From contig JAVBTA010000052.1 in assembly GCA_031556375.1 (NCBI GenBank), forward strand, positions 1 to 36,234: a DNA stretch of 36,234 nt, written 5' to 3'. The notes beneath the pieces are model-generated. The model saw only the letters and a list, made by a program, of their open reading frames with translations. It did not search any database and was not told where the DNA came from. Of the stretch, positions 19,401-27,108 are shown piece after piece. The DNA is from BNXB01 sp031556375 (GTDB lineage Bacteria; Bacteroidota; Bacteroidia; Bacteroidales; Azobacteroidaceae). A program made the translations under genes and the position numbers. Numbering within the stretch: the stretch's first letter is position 1; every line of letters begins with the position of its first letter.

Positions 19401-21719
19401 ATCGACAAAAATAATGCTTCGACATTCTCGTCTCCTTATACTTTAGTCAATCCTCAAATAATAAAAATGCAATTCAAAACCGCAGTACTCACCTGTGCCA
19501 GTGATAGTACCGGATGGGTTGAAGCTAAAGTCGCCGGAGGACAGGGAGCATTCTTATATGAATGGTCAACCGGCGAAACCGGAGTCTCTCGAATTGATAA
19601 AAAACCCGGAGGATGGTATTCCCTCTCCGTAGAAGATGAAAGAGGTTGTCATGTTATCGATTCAACATTTATCACCAGTCCCAAATCCATTCAGGTCTCC
19701 TACAAATCAAGACCTCCCTTATGTGATGGTCATGGAGATGCATATATTTCCATGATTATTTCCGGAGGAGAAGCGCCATACTCCTACAAATGGTCAAACG
19801 GAGATACAACAGCTTATTTAGATGACATCTATCCGGGAATATATTCCGTCAGAATAACTGATGACCTGAATTGTTACCGGGATACTACATTTATCATTCC
19901 TGAAATAAAACCTGTAACTGCAAAACTTGAGGAAATAATCTCACCATTAGCTTTCGGTTACTCAGATGGCAGTATCAGGGTTAATATCTCCGGCGGGACC
20001 CTTCCCTACTCTATTTCATGGAAAAATGATTACGGAGAATCCATTAAAAGTGAAAATACAGAAGAAAATGAGATTATAGTTTCCAGCATCAGTTCAATTC
20101 CTGAAGGTAATTATCATTTATTCGTGGAGGACAATAACTATCCGTTAACAGAACAACCTTCTTCATTTCCTAGTTGCGGTTGTTTATTCAGTCTGTCGTT
20201 TTATGTTCCGGAACCTCCAAAATTAGATGTAGAACTGGAAAATACTAAGATAATCCGCTGTTTCAGGAGTGACGATGGGGAGTTTATCGCTCATGCCAAA
20301 GGAGGAGTACCCAATAGCGATGGTCTTCCCTATACTTACGAATGGTATAAAGACGGATCGCCAATCGGTAGAAACGACAGCATCCTTTCCGAGTTGGGAG
20401 AAGGAAGTTATTATGTCAAAATAATTGATGCAAACGGGATTATAATAGAATCTGAACATATCTTTCTTAAGGAACCTCAAGTATTATCTGTAGTAGCCTC
20501 AGCTTCCGACCTGAGATGTAGTCGAGACACAAATGGATGGGCTCAGGCTGAAGTTTCCGGGGGGACTAAACCATACTATTACAACTGGTCGAACGGATCA
20601 AATTCTCCCCGTATTGAAAACATACCCAGAGGCAAATACTTCGTGTATGTTACGGATGAAAATGGGTGTGAAGTTACAGCAACTGCCAGTATTGCTCAAC
20701 TAAACGGAATTAAGGCAGAAGCGACTCTTATACCTCCGGTTTGTCATAACGGCACAAACGGAGAAATCCACCTCAATATTTCAGGAGGCCAGGCACCCTA
20801 TTCCTATCAATGGGAGAACGGACAAAAGGCATTGATTCGGAGTGGATTACAGGCAGGAAACTATAATATCACAATTACCGATGCCAATAACTGTTCACAC
20901 GAAGTATTCACCTATACATTACCCCATCCCGACAGTATTATTATCAATCTGGGTAAAGACATTACTCTTTGCAACGGACAATCCAAACTGATCAATGCTG
21001 AGAGTGATGAAAACGTCGTTAGTTATGCCTGGTTTGATCAAACTGGATTCACATTATCCGATAAACAAAGCATTATGATATCTAACCCGGGTCAATATAT
21101 TGTAAAAATCATGACAAATAAAGGATGTTACGGAGCTGGAAATATCAATGTAGAGCGGGACAATAGAGTAATTGCAAACGATTTTCTGATTGCATCTCAA
21201 GTACCAATCAATGATGATGTTTTAGTCGTAAATATTAGTGACCCAGCTCCCGATAAAATTGAATGGATACTCCCGAAAGGAGAAGGATCTGTTTTTGAGG
21301 TGATTGAGAATAATGAGGATATCCTGAATCTGATTTTCAGGCAATATGGCAATTTTACAATCGGCATGATCAGTTATTCCGGCAATTGTACGGAAACGGC
21401 CTACAAAACTGTACAGGTAATGGATAAAGAAAACATTTCCAACTACGAAGACGCAGACGAATCCGTGTTGAAATCATTTGCAGTATACCCAAACCCTAAT
21501 CCTGGCTATTTTGAAGCTTCTATTGAGATAAAAGAAGATACACCAGCTACACTTATATTAGTAAATAGTGGTTCAGGAAAAATATTGGAACGTAGAACAT
21601 TAAAAGGGAAGAAAATTCACAAGGAAATCTTTAACATCACCGGAAATGAAAAAGGTACTTATATTTTGAATCTGTATTCACCAAAAATAAATTCGGCAAA
21701 AAAGGTAATCATAAAATAA
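16485..21719 (+). CDS. SprB-repeat surface protein with T9SS type A sorting domain
   Basis: The 1744-residue product has a Sec signal peptide (about 1-21) and an unrecognised N-terminal 240 residues. About 14 SprB-type repeats follow, each of the form C-x-G-x(n)-D/N-G-x-(8)-GG-x-x-P-Y-x-Y-x-W-x-N-G. They are arranged in a higher-order unit of about 347 residues: equivalent Cys residues lie at 565, 912 and 1259. A PKD-like stretch comes next, then a final 80-residue T9SS type A domain beginning FAVYPNPNPG and ending in a basic KKVIIK. SprB repeats are known from the mobile gliding adhesin of Flavobacterium. The sorting domain directs the protein to the cell surface through the T9SS and is cleaved there. 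It closes the locus, with a hairpin 37 bases downstream. The role as an adhesin or fibre of this apparatus is inference. Confidence 0.92.
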   Translation: MKKFTLYLFLIFLFCIPNLFSQTYNINLTGYVKSKDKNLECHTHVKLIYYLSSGKSIHRVLSMTANHNEGTPWISSDSFTTNERITAIKCVGVHADNPSGNKSCYTVDEGSNFQSINESDYPCANIRFTRIIGKYDNGSYIDIRIEPADIQINYHNPIQYGNEESPGIDFLHESIPISISATQGYPTSVYNWEYSIGDLYSWNTLGSEFMSNEKTEITLKATDQLSYEQIIRKTPVYIRINCDCNGFKTSNRIDLQPKIAAPTFKQVIGKTDESCPGNADGEIIVEFNRPLFPEETIEFLAKDELQDLFFPMKQEMIGNNRCRIYNLPPGTYTFQIKGSYIDHHGDKISTGIIVGDNEYSFTESIETGTSPTFELIDYGGITCTGGNDGWITAKGEDGSGEYKLVCESQSKEIFESDFHDSGVSINNLPAGKYNVWVTDSKGCMTDIYPERINITSPLSPIKTDKISIFNPIEGENSGSISVSVKDGTPPYQAIWRDGDESGAILGSDTQSGGGNNEISTIKNRGKGTYFVEFTDANGCKTSEIITLEALPVFEISIIQTSDIECHGDKTSGLSATVNEGGSGIYTKYEWFEVDDNLAYYQIGENNAVLSGVGGGQYRMKVTDSNGNQSWSNIVTIPQPDPIKVSFSNNTLKCRGDNNGEVTALISGGAGNYEWTWSNGESGTGTDSHLMNLYAGTYALSINDENSCQASFENEIAEPEELSVSGNISPPSCFGMNNGQIIVFINGGTPDYRINSSEINGYGTTINNLYAGKHMVTVTDKFGCEVVEKEFEIPEPIPVSAYVSRLSHVSRNGEKDGSVQILIAGGSPPYKAKCRDEKNNSYVVPGINYPTGQPAILEIKNLQEGDYTVILQDAFYQNRQDKKDLACSHTVEFSISQPPPLIIKMEESHHVTCNNGTDGQLTIYAEGGSPYETGEPYQYKWYRQLGPSRIFIEGSENMTTLENLSPGIYLTEVIDKNNASTFSSPYTLVNPQIIKMQFKTAVLTCASDSTGWVEAKVAGGQGAFLYEWSTGETGVSRIDKKPGGWYSLSVEDERGCHVIDSTFITSPKSIQVSYKSRPPLCDGHGDAYISMIISGGEAPYSYKWSNGDTTAYLDDIYPGIYSVRITDDLNCYRDTTFIIPEIKPVTAKLEEIISPLAFGYSDGSIRVNISGGTLPYSISWKNDYGESIKSENTEENEIIVSSISSIPEGNYHLFVEDNNYPLTEQPSSFPSCGCLFSLSFYVPEPPKLDVELENTKIIRCFRSDDGEFIAHAKGGVPNSDGLPYTYEWYKDGSPIGRNDSILSELGEGSYYVKIIDANGIIIESEHIFLKEPQVLSVVASASDLRCSRDTNGWAQAEVSGGTKPYYYNWSNGSNSPRIENIPRGKYFVYVTDENGCEVTATASIAQLNGIKAEATLIPPVCHNGTNGEIHLNISGGQAPYSYQWENGQKALIRSGLQAGNYNITITDANNCSHEVFTYTLPHPDSIIINLGKDITLCNGQSKLINAESDENVVSYAWFDQTGFTLSDKQSIMISNPGQYIVKIMTNKGCYGAGNINVERDNRVIANDFLIASQVPINDDVLVVNISDPAPDKIEWILPKGEGSVFEVIENNEDILNLIFRQYGNFTIGMISYSGNCTETAYKTVQVMDKENISNYEDADESVLKSFAVYPNPNPGYFEASIEIKEDTPATLILVNSGSGKILERRTLKGKKIHKEIFNITGNEKGTYILNLYSPKINSAKKVIIK

Positions 21720-21755
21720 AATTCCGTACTGCCACATAGTGCTAAACGTCAATAA

Positions 21756-21784
21756 CCGTGGGTAAAAGATCGTGTTACCCACGG
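21756..21784 (+). terminator. Hairpin after the surface locus
   Basis: Perfect 10-base arms CCGTGGGTAA (21756-21765) and TTACCCACGG (21775-21784) enclose a 9-base loop. It lies 37 bases after the stop of the SprB-like gene and is the natural end of that transcript. The following bases (aaatgacaaat) hold no T-run, so a rho-independent terminator is not certain. It could also belong to the edge of the IS110 remnant that follows. Confidence 0.5.
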
Positions 21785-21839
21785 AAATGACAAATATTTG
21801 TTATCTTTCCTCTGCAAGCTTTACGCTTAGCCTTGTTTT

Positions 21840-22164
21840 CTAAAACCGGGAACTTTTGCTTCTGGAGTTAGCCCAAGCACATTGTACAAGGATTACCCGT
21901 AAGAATTTGTTCCCATGCATCGTTTTTCTTGATTTGATTTTCCCTGCACTTTCATCATTCGCATCTGGCATTCTTCCTGCTGACTTGCGTCCCGGAAATT
22001 GTTTTGATAAACAAGGGATTTACCAGCTTTAAGTCAAAACTATCCGACAATACACGCCGGATAGGAATCCAATAGATACTCGTACTTTCCATGGCCACCT
22101 GGAAGTTCATTATACACATAAATATATTATCTTTGTGCATATCAAGACCACAGTAATTTTGCAT
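21840..22164 (-). pseudogene. IS110-family transposase remnant
   Basis: Reading from 22164, the N-terminal piece MQNYCGLDMHKDNIFMCI is typical of IS110-family (DEDD) transposases. It is fused by internal deletion to VAMESTSIYWIPIRRVL and FDLKLVNPLFIKTISG. A further deletion and frameshift follow, and the next piece in another frame reads SAGRMPDANDESAGKIKSRK, then HGNKFLRVILVQCAWANSRS, the C-terminal Transposase_20 region that ends at a stop at 21840-21842. The element is therefore dead, with the central catalytic region missing. Intact members are about 300-400 residues. No target-site duplication or element ends could be assigned. Confidence 0.85.
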
Positions 22165-22531
22165 AATAGGTAGGAATTTTGATGAATATCCTGCAAGTTA
22201 ATGATTTAATTATCATGTAAGCTTCGAGCTTGGAATATATGCTACGCTGTGATCTTGTCTTGGATGAAAAATGCTATTCTTTTATCAGACTCGCTTATAA
22301 TTCGCAGAGTTTTATCTAAGTTTGAGAATAAAATCTCTACAAATGAAAAAGTATTTTTGCATTTTTAATTGTTTTGATAGGTTTTTACAACTTCTGACCT
22401 TTAACATTCCAATCGGAGCAATTATTTACTGGTTTAACAGGGAATCGTCTGAAAAACAGTATACAAAGAGACCAAATAACTGAAGATACTCCCAAAATTT
22501 AAATTATTTCAGAAAATATTGATTATTAAAC

Positions 22532-23107
22532 ATGGCAACAACTTTAATACAAGATAAAACTTTTGACAAACAGGATTTTACACAAAATCCCCTGGATAAA
22601 GGCGAATACGAGAACTGCAATTTCAATAATTGCAATTTTGAAAATAGTAGCCTCTCCGGATTCAGATTCACAGATTGTGTCTTTAACAACTGCAATCTAA
22701 GTTTAGTAAAATTGATTGAGACTGCATTACAAGAAATTCTATTTAAAAATTGCAAGCTACTAGGATTGCATTTTGAAAACTGCAATAAGTTCGGACTTGC
22801 ATTCAATTTTGAAAATTGTTCATTGAATCACTCTTCATTTTATAAAGCAAACATGAAAGATATTACTTTCAAGAATTGCCAATTACAGGAGACTGATTTT
22901 GCAGAATGCAACCTCACAAATGCAAAATTTGACGATTGTGACCTTGCCGGCGCAACTTTTGAGAATACAATCATAGAAAAAGCTGATTTGAGAACCGCAT
23001 TCAATTATACTATCGACCCGGAAACCAATAAAATAAAGAAAGCTAAATTTTCAATTTCCGGTATTCCAGGACTTTTATATAAACATGATATCGTAATAGA
23101 AAATTAA
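22532..23107 (+). CDS. Pentapeptide-repeat protein
   Basis: The 191-residue product consists largely of A(D/N)LXX-type pentapeptide repeats of the Cys/Asn-rich kind (YENCNFNNCNFENSSL, FKNCQLQETDFAECNL, AKFDDCDLAGATF). These fold as a right-handed quadrilateral beta-helix. There is no signal peptide or membrane helix, so it is cytoplasmic. Well-studied family members (Qnr, McbG, MfpA) mimic DNA and protect gyrase; many others have unknown roles, and nothing here decides between them. It stands alone: the IS110 wreck is upstream and a 163-base gap separates it from the next gene. Similar proteins of about 190 residues are common in Bacteroidales. Confidence 0.9.
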   Translation: MATTLIQDKTFDKQDFTQNPLDKGEYENCNFNNCNFENSSLSGFRFTDCVFNNCNLSLVKLIETALQEILFKNCKLLGLHFENCNKFGLAFNFENCSLNHSSFYKANMKDITFKNCQLQETDFAECNLTNAKFDDCDLAGATFENTIIEKADLRTAFNYTIDPETNKIKKAKFSISGIPGLLYKHDIVIEN

Positions 23108-23270
23108 ATATAAATTCTTTTTTATCATCGTATTTTGTTTGCATAACTTTTTTGCTCCGGAGACTTTGCTTTCATCAATCTGATGACACAACAAGAAAAC
23201 TGGAATAATATTCTGACATACGATGATACTGTAGAAAAAAAAGCATACTTTTACACATTACAATAATATT

Positions 23271-24014
23271 ATGAACATGAGAAAAATTTCCGGATGGTTG
23301 ACAATTATTTTATGCTCAATCATTCTATTAATAATCATTGTCACTCCAATTGCGCTTATTCCTAGTATCATGTCCGGGAGTTCTACACAAATGTCTGCTA
23401 AGGAAATAATTTGTGCTATAATTGGATTCATTATTAGCATATCTCTTTTAATTTTAGGCCTGAGAGACGGGATAAAAAAAATTAAAAGAAAAAGTGACAA
23501 AAAATTTATTGAATACGAAAGTACTTTAAATATTATTGTTAGTGGCAAAATATCTTACAGAGATTATCGAAACTTAATAATGGGATTATCTATTAAAAAA
23601 CCTGCATTTTTATTATGTTTAGGACTACTAATTCTCTGTCTATTAAGCATGTGTAATAATGGAAACTATCATGAATTACCAGATACAATCTGGGTCGTAT
23701 TTTTTATTTTTGCTGGCATTGTTGCAACTCCATTACTTGTTTTATATCAAACAAAGAAAGCCTTCAAAACCAATAAAATATTCAAGGAAGAGGTACTGTA
23801 TAATTTCAATAATGATGCAGTCGAATTCAAGGGAAAAAGCTTCAATTCTACAATTGCCTGGTCACATTTCATCAAAATTAAAGAAACTAAAACTTTTTTC
23901 ATGCTATATCAGGATAATATCGTTGCAAACCTGATAGATAAGAAAATGTTAACAGAGAATGAGATAACTGAACTCCGAAAGTTTATCACGTCCTTGAATG
24001 TAGATGTCGAATAA
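23271..24014 (+). CDS. Membrane protein with YcxB-like C-terminal domain
   Basis: The 247-residue product has membrane helices at about 8-33, 44-63, 111-128 and 139-158. The cytoplasmic C-terminus (about 170-245) matches the YcxB-like domain pattern: YNFNNDAVEFKGKSFNSTIAW, then a short strand pair (FIKIKETKTFFMLYQDN) and a closing helix with an ITELRKFI core. The function of YcxB proteins is unknown. The stop overlaps the start of the next membrane-protein gene by 11 bases if the upstream ATG is used, so the two are co-translated and may act together. Start chosen at the first ATG, which precedes the first helix; MRK three codons on is possible. Confidence 0.7.
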   Translation: MNMRKISGWLTIILCSIILLIIIVTPIALIPSIMSGSSTQMSAKEIICAIIGFIISISLLILGLRDGIKKIKRKSDKKFIEYESTLNIIVSGKISYRDYRNLIMGLSIKKPAFLLCLGLLILCLLSMCNNGNYHELPDTIWVVFFIFAGIVATPLLVLYQTKKAFKTNKIFKEEVLYNFNNDAVEFKGKSFNSTIAWSHFIKIKETKTFFMLYQDNIVANLIDKKMLTENEITELRKFITSLNVDVE

Positions 24015-24552
24015 AATGACAGCAAAACGAATACAGAAGACCATCGAAAATCAAAAACTGCAATTGAGTTTTTTTCAAAAATGTGAGTATTTCAGTATTG
24101 TATTTTTACTTTTGTTTATATGTCTAATAATAACCATATTAATCAGGATCAATCCAATTAATACGATATACTTTGTTGTACTTTCAATTATATTTCCATT
24201 AACGATATACATCTTTTACATATTAAATAAACAGCTAAAATGCCATTTCATCCCTTTTCCTCAACAAAATTTGCAAAAGAGAAAAGTTGTAGAATCCGTT
24301 ATCCGAAAAATGAAATGGGGAACGTCTTCAACTTATTCCAATTATATAATAGCGTATCATTGTGGAAAAAGCCGTCGTGAAAAGGAGATTATAACTATTC
24401 TATTTACAGAAAATGGAATACTTATCAACAGTCGCCCGGATATAACTGCAGGTCCCGGAGGCGCTCAATCAATATTTTCTCTTGCAAACAACAAAGAGAA
24501 TATAATATCTTTTAACTCGGAATTTGAGAATATTTCATCAAAAAAATCGTAA
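24004..24552 (+). CDS. Two-helix membrane protein of unknown function
   Basis: The 182-residue product begins with a basic amphipathic segment, then two adjacent membrane helices (about 30-52 and 57-77), and ends with a soluble domain of about 100 residues. That domain carries IRKMKWGTSSTYSNYIIAY and a Gly-rich block (DITAGPGGAQS). Two starts are possible: ATG 24004 overlaps the preceding gene by 11 bases, and ATG 24016 lies just after that gene's stop. It has the look of a partner to the YcxB-like protein, since both pair membrane helices with a small cytoplasmic domain. No family recognised. Confidence 0.6.
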   Translation: MSNKMTAKRIQKTIENQKLQLSFFQKCEYFSIVFLLLFICLIITILIRINPINTIYFVVLSIIFPLTIYIFYILNKQLKCHFIPFPQQNLQKRKVVESVIRKMKWGTSSTYSNYIIAYHCGKSRREKEIITILFTENGILINSRPDITAGPGGAQSIFSLANNKENIISFNSEFENISSKKS

Positions 24553-24578
24553 ATTTGAAAGATTATACTGACACATTT

Positions 24579-25547
24579 ATGAATGTCAACACAAAAACTT
24601 CACGAAACAGGATACTGATAACAGGAGCCGCAGGTAATCTTGGAAATTTATTAGCACAACATCTGCAGGATAAACCTCTGAACCTGCTTATTCATCAAAG
24701 GGATGTAGAAGAAAATCTCAAGAACAAAAATAGTATCCAAATTTTCAAAGCTGATTTAGCTTTACCGGAGACTCTATTCCCTGCTTTAAAAAATGTCGAT
24801 ACTGTCGTTCATTTTGCCGGAGTCCTGTTCAAAGCTAATCCGGAGAAGTTTTTACCCACAACAAATACCGCATATTTCAATAATCTCCTGGATGTCGCAA
24901 TTAAGCAAAAAGTCAAACGAATTATCCTGATCAGCTTTCCACATGTCGAAGGAGAAACGACTCCTCAGCATCCGGCAACAGGTATTTTGGATGGCAATCC
25001 GATATCTTCACATGCTCGAACCCGTCTGCAGGAAGAGAAAGATTTATTTGGGAAATGCAAAAGTAACAATATAGAAGCTGTATCCCTACGGGTTGGAATG
25101 GTTTATGGAAAAGGAATCCTGATGATTGATGCTGCCCAATGGTTTGCAAAATATTATCTTTTAGGTGTCTGGAGAAAACCGACTACAATTCACCTGATAT
25201 CCAAGGATGACTTTGTCGTGGCAACAAAAGCAGCAATCGAGAAACCTGACATCAATGGTATTTATCATATCGGAGACGAGGGAATTCAAACTTTACAGGA
25301 ATTTTTAGACACGATTACAAAACACAAAGGGAATCATAAACCCTGGCGCATGTCGGTCTGGATGATAATGACTGCAGCCTGGTGCTTTGAAACCTATTCT
25401 TTTTTATTCGGCACAAGAAGTCCTCTGACTCGCGATTTCATTAAAATCGGCATGATTTCCTACTATGGCGATACTTCCCGCATGAGAAAAGAACTTCTCC
25501 CTGAATTGAAATACAAAACATTTCATGATGGAATAAATACATTCTAA
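24579..25547 (+). CDS. NAD(P)-binding SDR-family (extended, epimerase-like) protein
   Basis: The product is 322 residues from ATG 24579. An upstream TTG at 24555 would add 8 residues but gives a poor start. A Rossmann fold opens with the dinucleotide motif G16-A-A-G-N-L-G22, followed by VDTVVHFAG (the family's NNAG-like segment) and the substrate-side IISKDDF and IYHIGDEG blocks. The segment where the catalytic Tyr-x-x-x-Lys normally lies reads SSHARTRLQEEKDLF, so Tyr is replaced by His and Lys by Arg. Either chemistry is altered or it is a binding protein. It starts about 27 bases after the membrane-protein gene and ends 15 bases before the flavin-binding gene, consistent with an operon. The substrate is unknown. 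Confidence 0.8.
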   Translation: MNVNTKTSRNRILITGAAGNLGNLLAQHLQDKPLNLLIHQRDVEENLKNKNSIQIFKADLALPETLFPALKNVDTVVHFAGVLFKANPEKFLPTTNTAYFNNLLDVAIKQKVKRIILISFPHVEGETTPQHPATGILDGNPISSHARTRLQEEKDLFGKCKSNNIEAVSLRVGMVYGKGILMIDAAQWFAKYYLLGVWRKPTTIHLISKDDFVVATKAAIEKPDINGIYHIGDEGIQTLQEFLDTITKHKGNHKPWRMSVWMIMTAAWCFETYSFLFGTRSPLTRDFIKIGMISYYGDTSRMRKELLPELKYKTFHDGINTF

Positions 25548-25561
25548 TTAGAAACAACACG

Positions 25562-26059
25562 ATGGAACCTCAAACAAATAACAAATTCCCTGAAATCAGA
25601 CGCCAAAATAGGATTTTGGAAGATTTGCGCGCAATAGAACTTCTTGAAACTTCATTGTATGGCTTTCTCTGTCTCGGAGAAAATGAAAATGGTTATACTT
25701 ACGGAATTCCTATCAGTTACGCATACGATGAAGCCAGGAATTGTCTACATTTCCATTGTGCAACAGAGGGACAAAAACTGGAAATCCTCAAACATCAGAA
25801 CAAAGTCTCTTTCTGTGTTGTCAAAAACGTTCAAACAATTAGCCATAAATTTTCAACCCTGTATGAAAGTGTTATTGTCTTCGGAACCGCTGATATGGAT
25901 CCCTGCGACGAAGACAAAAGAACCGCACTCCGGGAATTAGTAAAAAAGTATAGCCCCGACTATCTTGAATCCGGAGAAACATATATAGAAAATGCATTCC
26001 ATAAAGTGCATACTTTCAAAATTACAATTGAACACATTACAGCAAAAGGAAATAAATGA
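25562..26059 (+). CDS. Pyridoxamine 5'-phosphate oxidase-family (NimA-like) flavin-binding protein
   Basis: The 165-residue product matches the small split-barrel FMN-binding family (Pyridox_ox_2). It has an N-terminal RRQNRILED block, the core LLETSLYGFLCLGENENGY strand pair with YGIPISYAYDEARNCLHFHC, and KVSFCVVKNVQTISHKFSTLYESVIVFG. Members include NimA/NimB nitroimidazole reductases and many redox proteins of unknown substrate. The His after FHC is the residue NimA-type enzymes use near FMN, but I cannot say it reduces nitroimidazoles. It is 15 bases after the SDR-fold gene, and the next gene follows by one base, so it is within an operon. No signal peptide is seen, so it is cytoplasmic. 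Confidence 0.85.
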   Translation: MEPQTNNKFPEIRRQNRILEDLRAIELLETSLYGFLCLGENENGYTYGIPISYAYDEARNCLHFHCATEGQKLEILKHQNKVSFCVVKNVQTISHKFSTLYESVIVFGTADMDPCDEDKRTALRELVKKYSPDYLESGETYIENAFHKVHTFKITIEHITAKGNK

Positions 26060-26060
26060 T

Positions 26061-26690
26061 ATGAGACGAGCAACATTTCTCCTGACAATAATTGTCCTAT
26101 TTATAGCAGGATGCCAAAATCAGCAAAAGAAATTATTTGTTGTTACTGACAATCCAGAAACGGTTCTTGTCCCTAATGATAGTAATACTTTTTATTTCCC
26201 TGGTGACTTCAATGACTTTGGAAATAAATGGTATTCTAAATACTTATTTTATTTGAAAGAGCCTGTTCTGTTTAAGGACACATCGTCTGATGAGATATAT
26301 CGTTTCACTTGGCTCAGAACATTTCATCATCCAATTTGCATACGATTTGTAAAGCAAAATAATACTTATACGCTTTATTGGAAAGAATCCAACGGAGCCG
26401 GTGGTTATGAACCCGGAGTAATAATTATAAACAAAAAAATGAATGTTGACAGGAAAACATGGGAAACATTTTCCGAAAAAATAAAAGAATCTAATTTCTG
26501 GAACTTACCAACAGACGATGACGACTTATTGGGTCTTGATGGTTCGCAATGGATTTTGGAGGGAAGGTCCACTAATCAATACCATGTTGTCGATAGGTGG
26601 ACGCCCAATAACGCCAGTTCTTATTATCACTGCTGCGATTTCTTGATAAACCTAACAGACTTGATTATTAACGAGAAAGAAAAGTATTGA
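26061..26690 (+). CDS. Predicted lipoprotein, unknown function
   Basis: Start chosen at ATG 26061, one base after the previous stop. The frame stays open further upstream, but only this ATG gives a proper signal peptide: MRRATFLLTIIVLFIAGC, with a lipobox (FIAGC, Cys18). The 209-residue product is aromatic-rich after the anchor (TFYFPGDFNDFGNKWYSKYL, ESNGAGGYEPGV, TWETFSEKIKESNFWNLP) and carries a paired Cys near the end (HCCDF). The W/Y-rich pattern is seen in several Bacteroidota lipoproteins of unknown function. No catalytic motif is visible. Co-transcription with the NimA-like gene is likely from the 1-base spacing. Confidence 0.65.
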   Translation: MRRATFLLTIIVLFIAGCQNQQKKLFVVTDNPETVLVPNDSNTFYFPGDFNDFGNKWYSKYLFYLKEPVLFKDTSSDEIYRFTWLRTFHHPICIRFVKQNNTYTLYWKESNGAGGYEPGVIIINKKMNVDRKTWETFSEKIKESNFWNLPTDDDDLLGLDGSQWILEGRSTNQYHVVDRWTPNNASSYYHCCDFLINLTDLIINEKEKY

Positions 26691-26736
26691 ACATCAGCAT
26701 CTTACAAATTTACGATAATTAGAGGAGTAACAAAAC

Positions 26737-27108
26737 ATGCATTTCTTAAAAGTATTATTTTACTATAATTATGTTTGGATGGGTCATGTTAGATCTGTAA
26801 ACAAAGAAATCTGGGCTTTTTCAACCCTTGGGTGGGAAATTACAATTCCTTTATGTGCTGCTGCTGATTTATATTTGAAATATCACCCTTCAGAAGCAAT
26901 CCGGAGAACAGATATTGTCCTGACAATAATACCTATTGTTTTCATTTTTCTATACTTTGTATTGATGTATCAAGACAAAGCGAAAAAAATTATTGAAGAA
27001 AAACCGGTTTTATGGAACAGCGAAACCATTTCAATTATTGTGACAATCTTATTCGCAATTACTACAATAGGAAGTGCACTCATTCTTGCATCACATCTGA
27101 CTAATTAA
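26737..27108 (+). CDS. Small three-helix membrane protein
   Basis: The 123-residue product has hydrophobic segments at about 32-47 (weak), 61-81 and 97-119. An AGAGGAG ribosome site at 26721-26727 lies 9 bases before the ATG, unusually clear for this phylum. The conserved-looking core EIWAFSTLGWEIT recurs in a fragment at 34343-34465, so this is one member of a small paralogous family. The stop overlaps the convergent GH78 gene by 4 bases. I do not recognise the family and see no enzyme motif. Confidence 0.65.
   Translation: MHFLKVLFYYNYVWMGHVRSVNKEIWAFSTLGWEITIPLCAAADLYLKYHPSEAIRRTDIVLTIIPIVFIFLYFVLMYQDKAKKIIEEKPVLWNSETISIIVTILFAITTIGSALILASHLTN

Larger units (their letters stand above)
21720..22531. 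other. Gene-free region between surface locus and pentapeptide gene
   Basis: Apart from the hairpin and the IS110 wreck, this stretch is empty. Just upstream of the transposase start are two small hairpins: ATGAT-ttaatt-ATCAT near 22201-22216 and AAGCT-tcg-AGCTT at 22219-22231. IS110 elements encode their guide (bridge) RNA in the non-coding DNA flanking the transposase, so these could be its remains, but I cannot test this. A 46-codon open frame at 22343-22483 (MKKYFCIFNCFDRFLQL, then a hydrophobic stretch) has no clear ribosome site and may be chance. Confidence 0.4.

Noticed and set aside
17200..20900. Regular repeats suggesting a CRISPR array
   Set aside because: The repeats are protein-level SprB modules with diverged DNA and no fixed-length spacers.
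22343..22483. 46-codon frame with a hydrophobic stretch
   Set aside because: No ribosome site and no family; it may be chance in AT-rich DNA, so it is mentioned only in the gap entry.
23183..23266. 27-codon frame (MTQQENWNNILTYDDTVEKK and onward)
   Set aside because: Protein-like but very short, without a ribosome site or recognised family; it could be a gene fragment, but I cannot support it.
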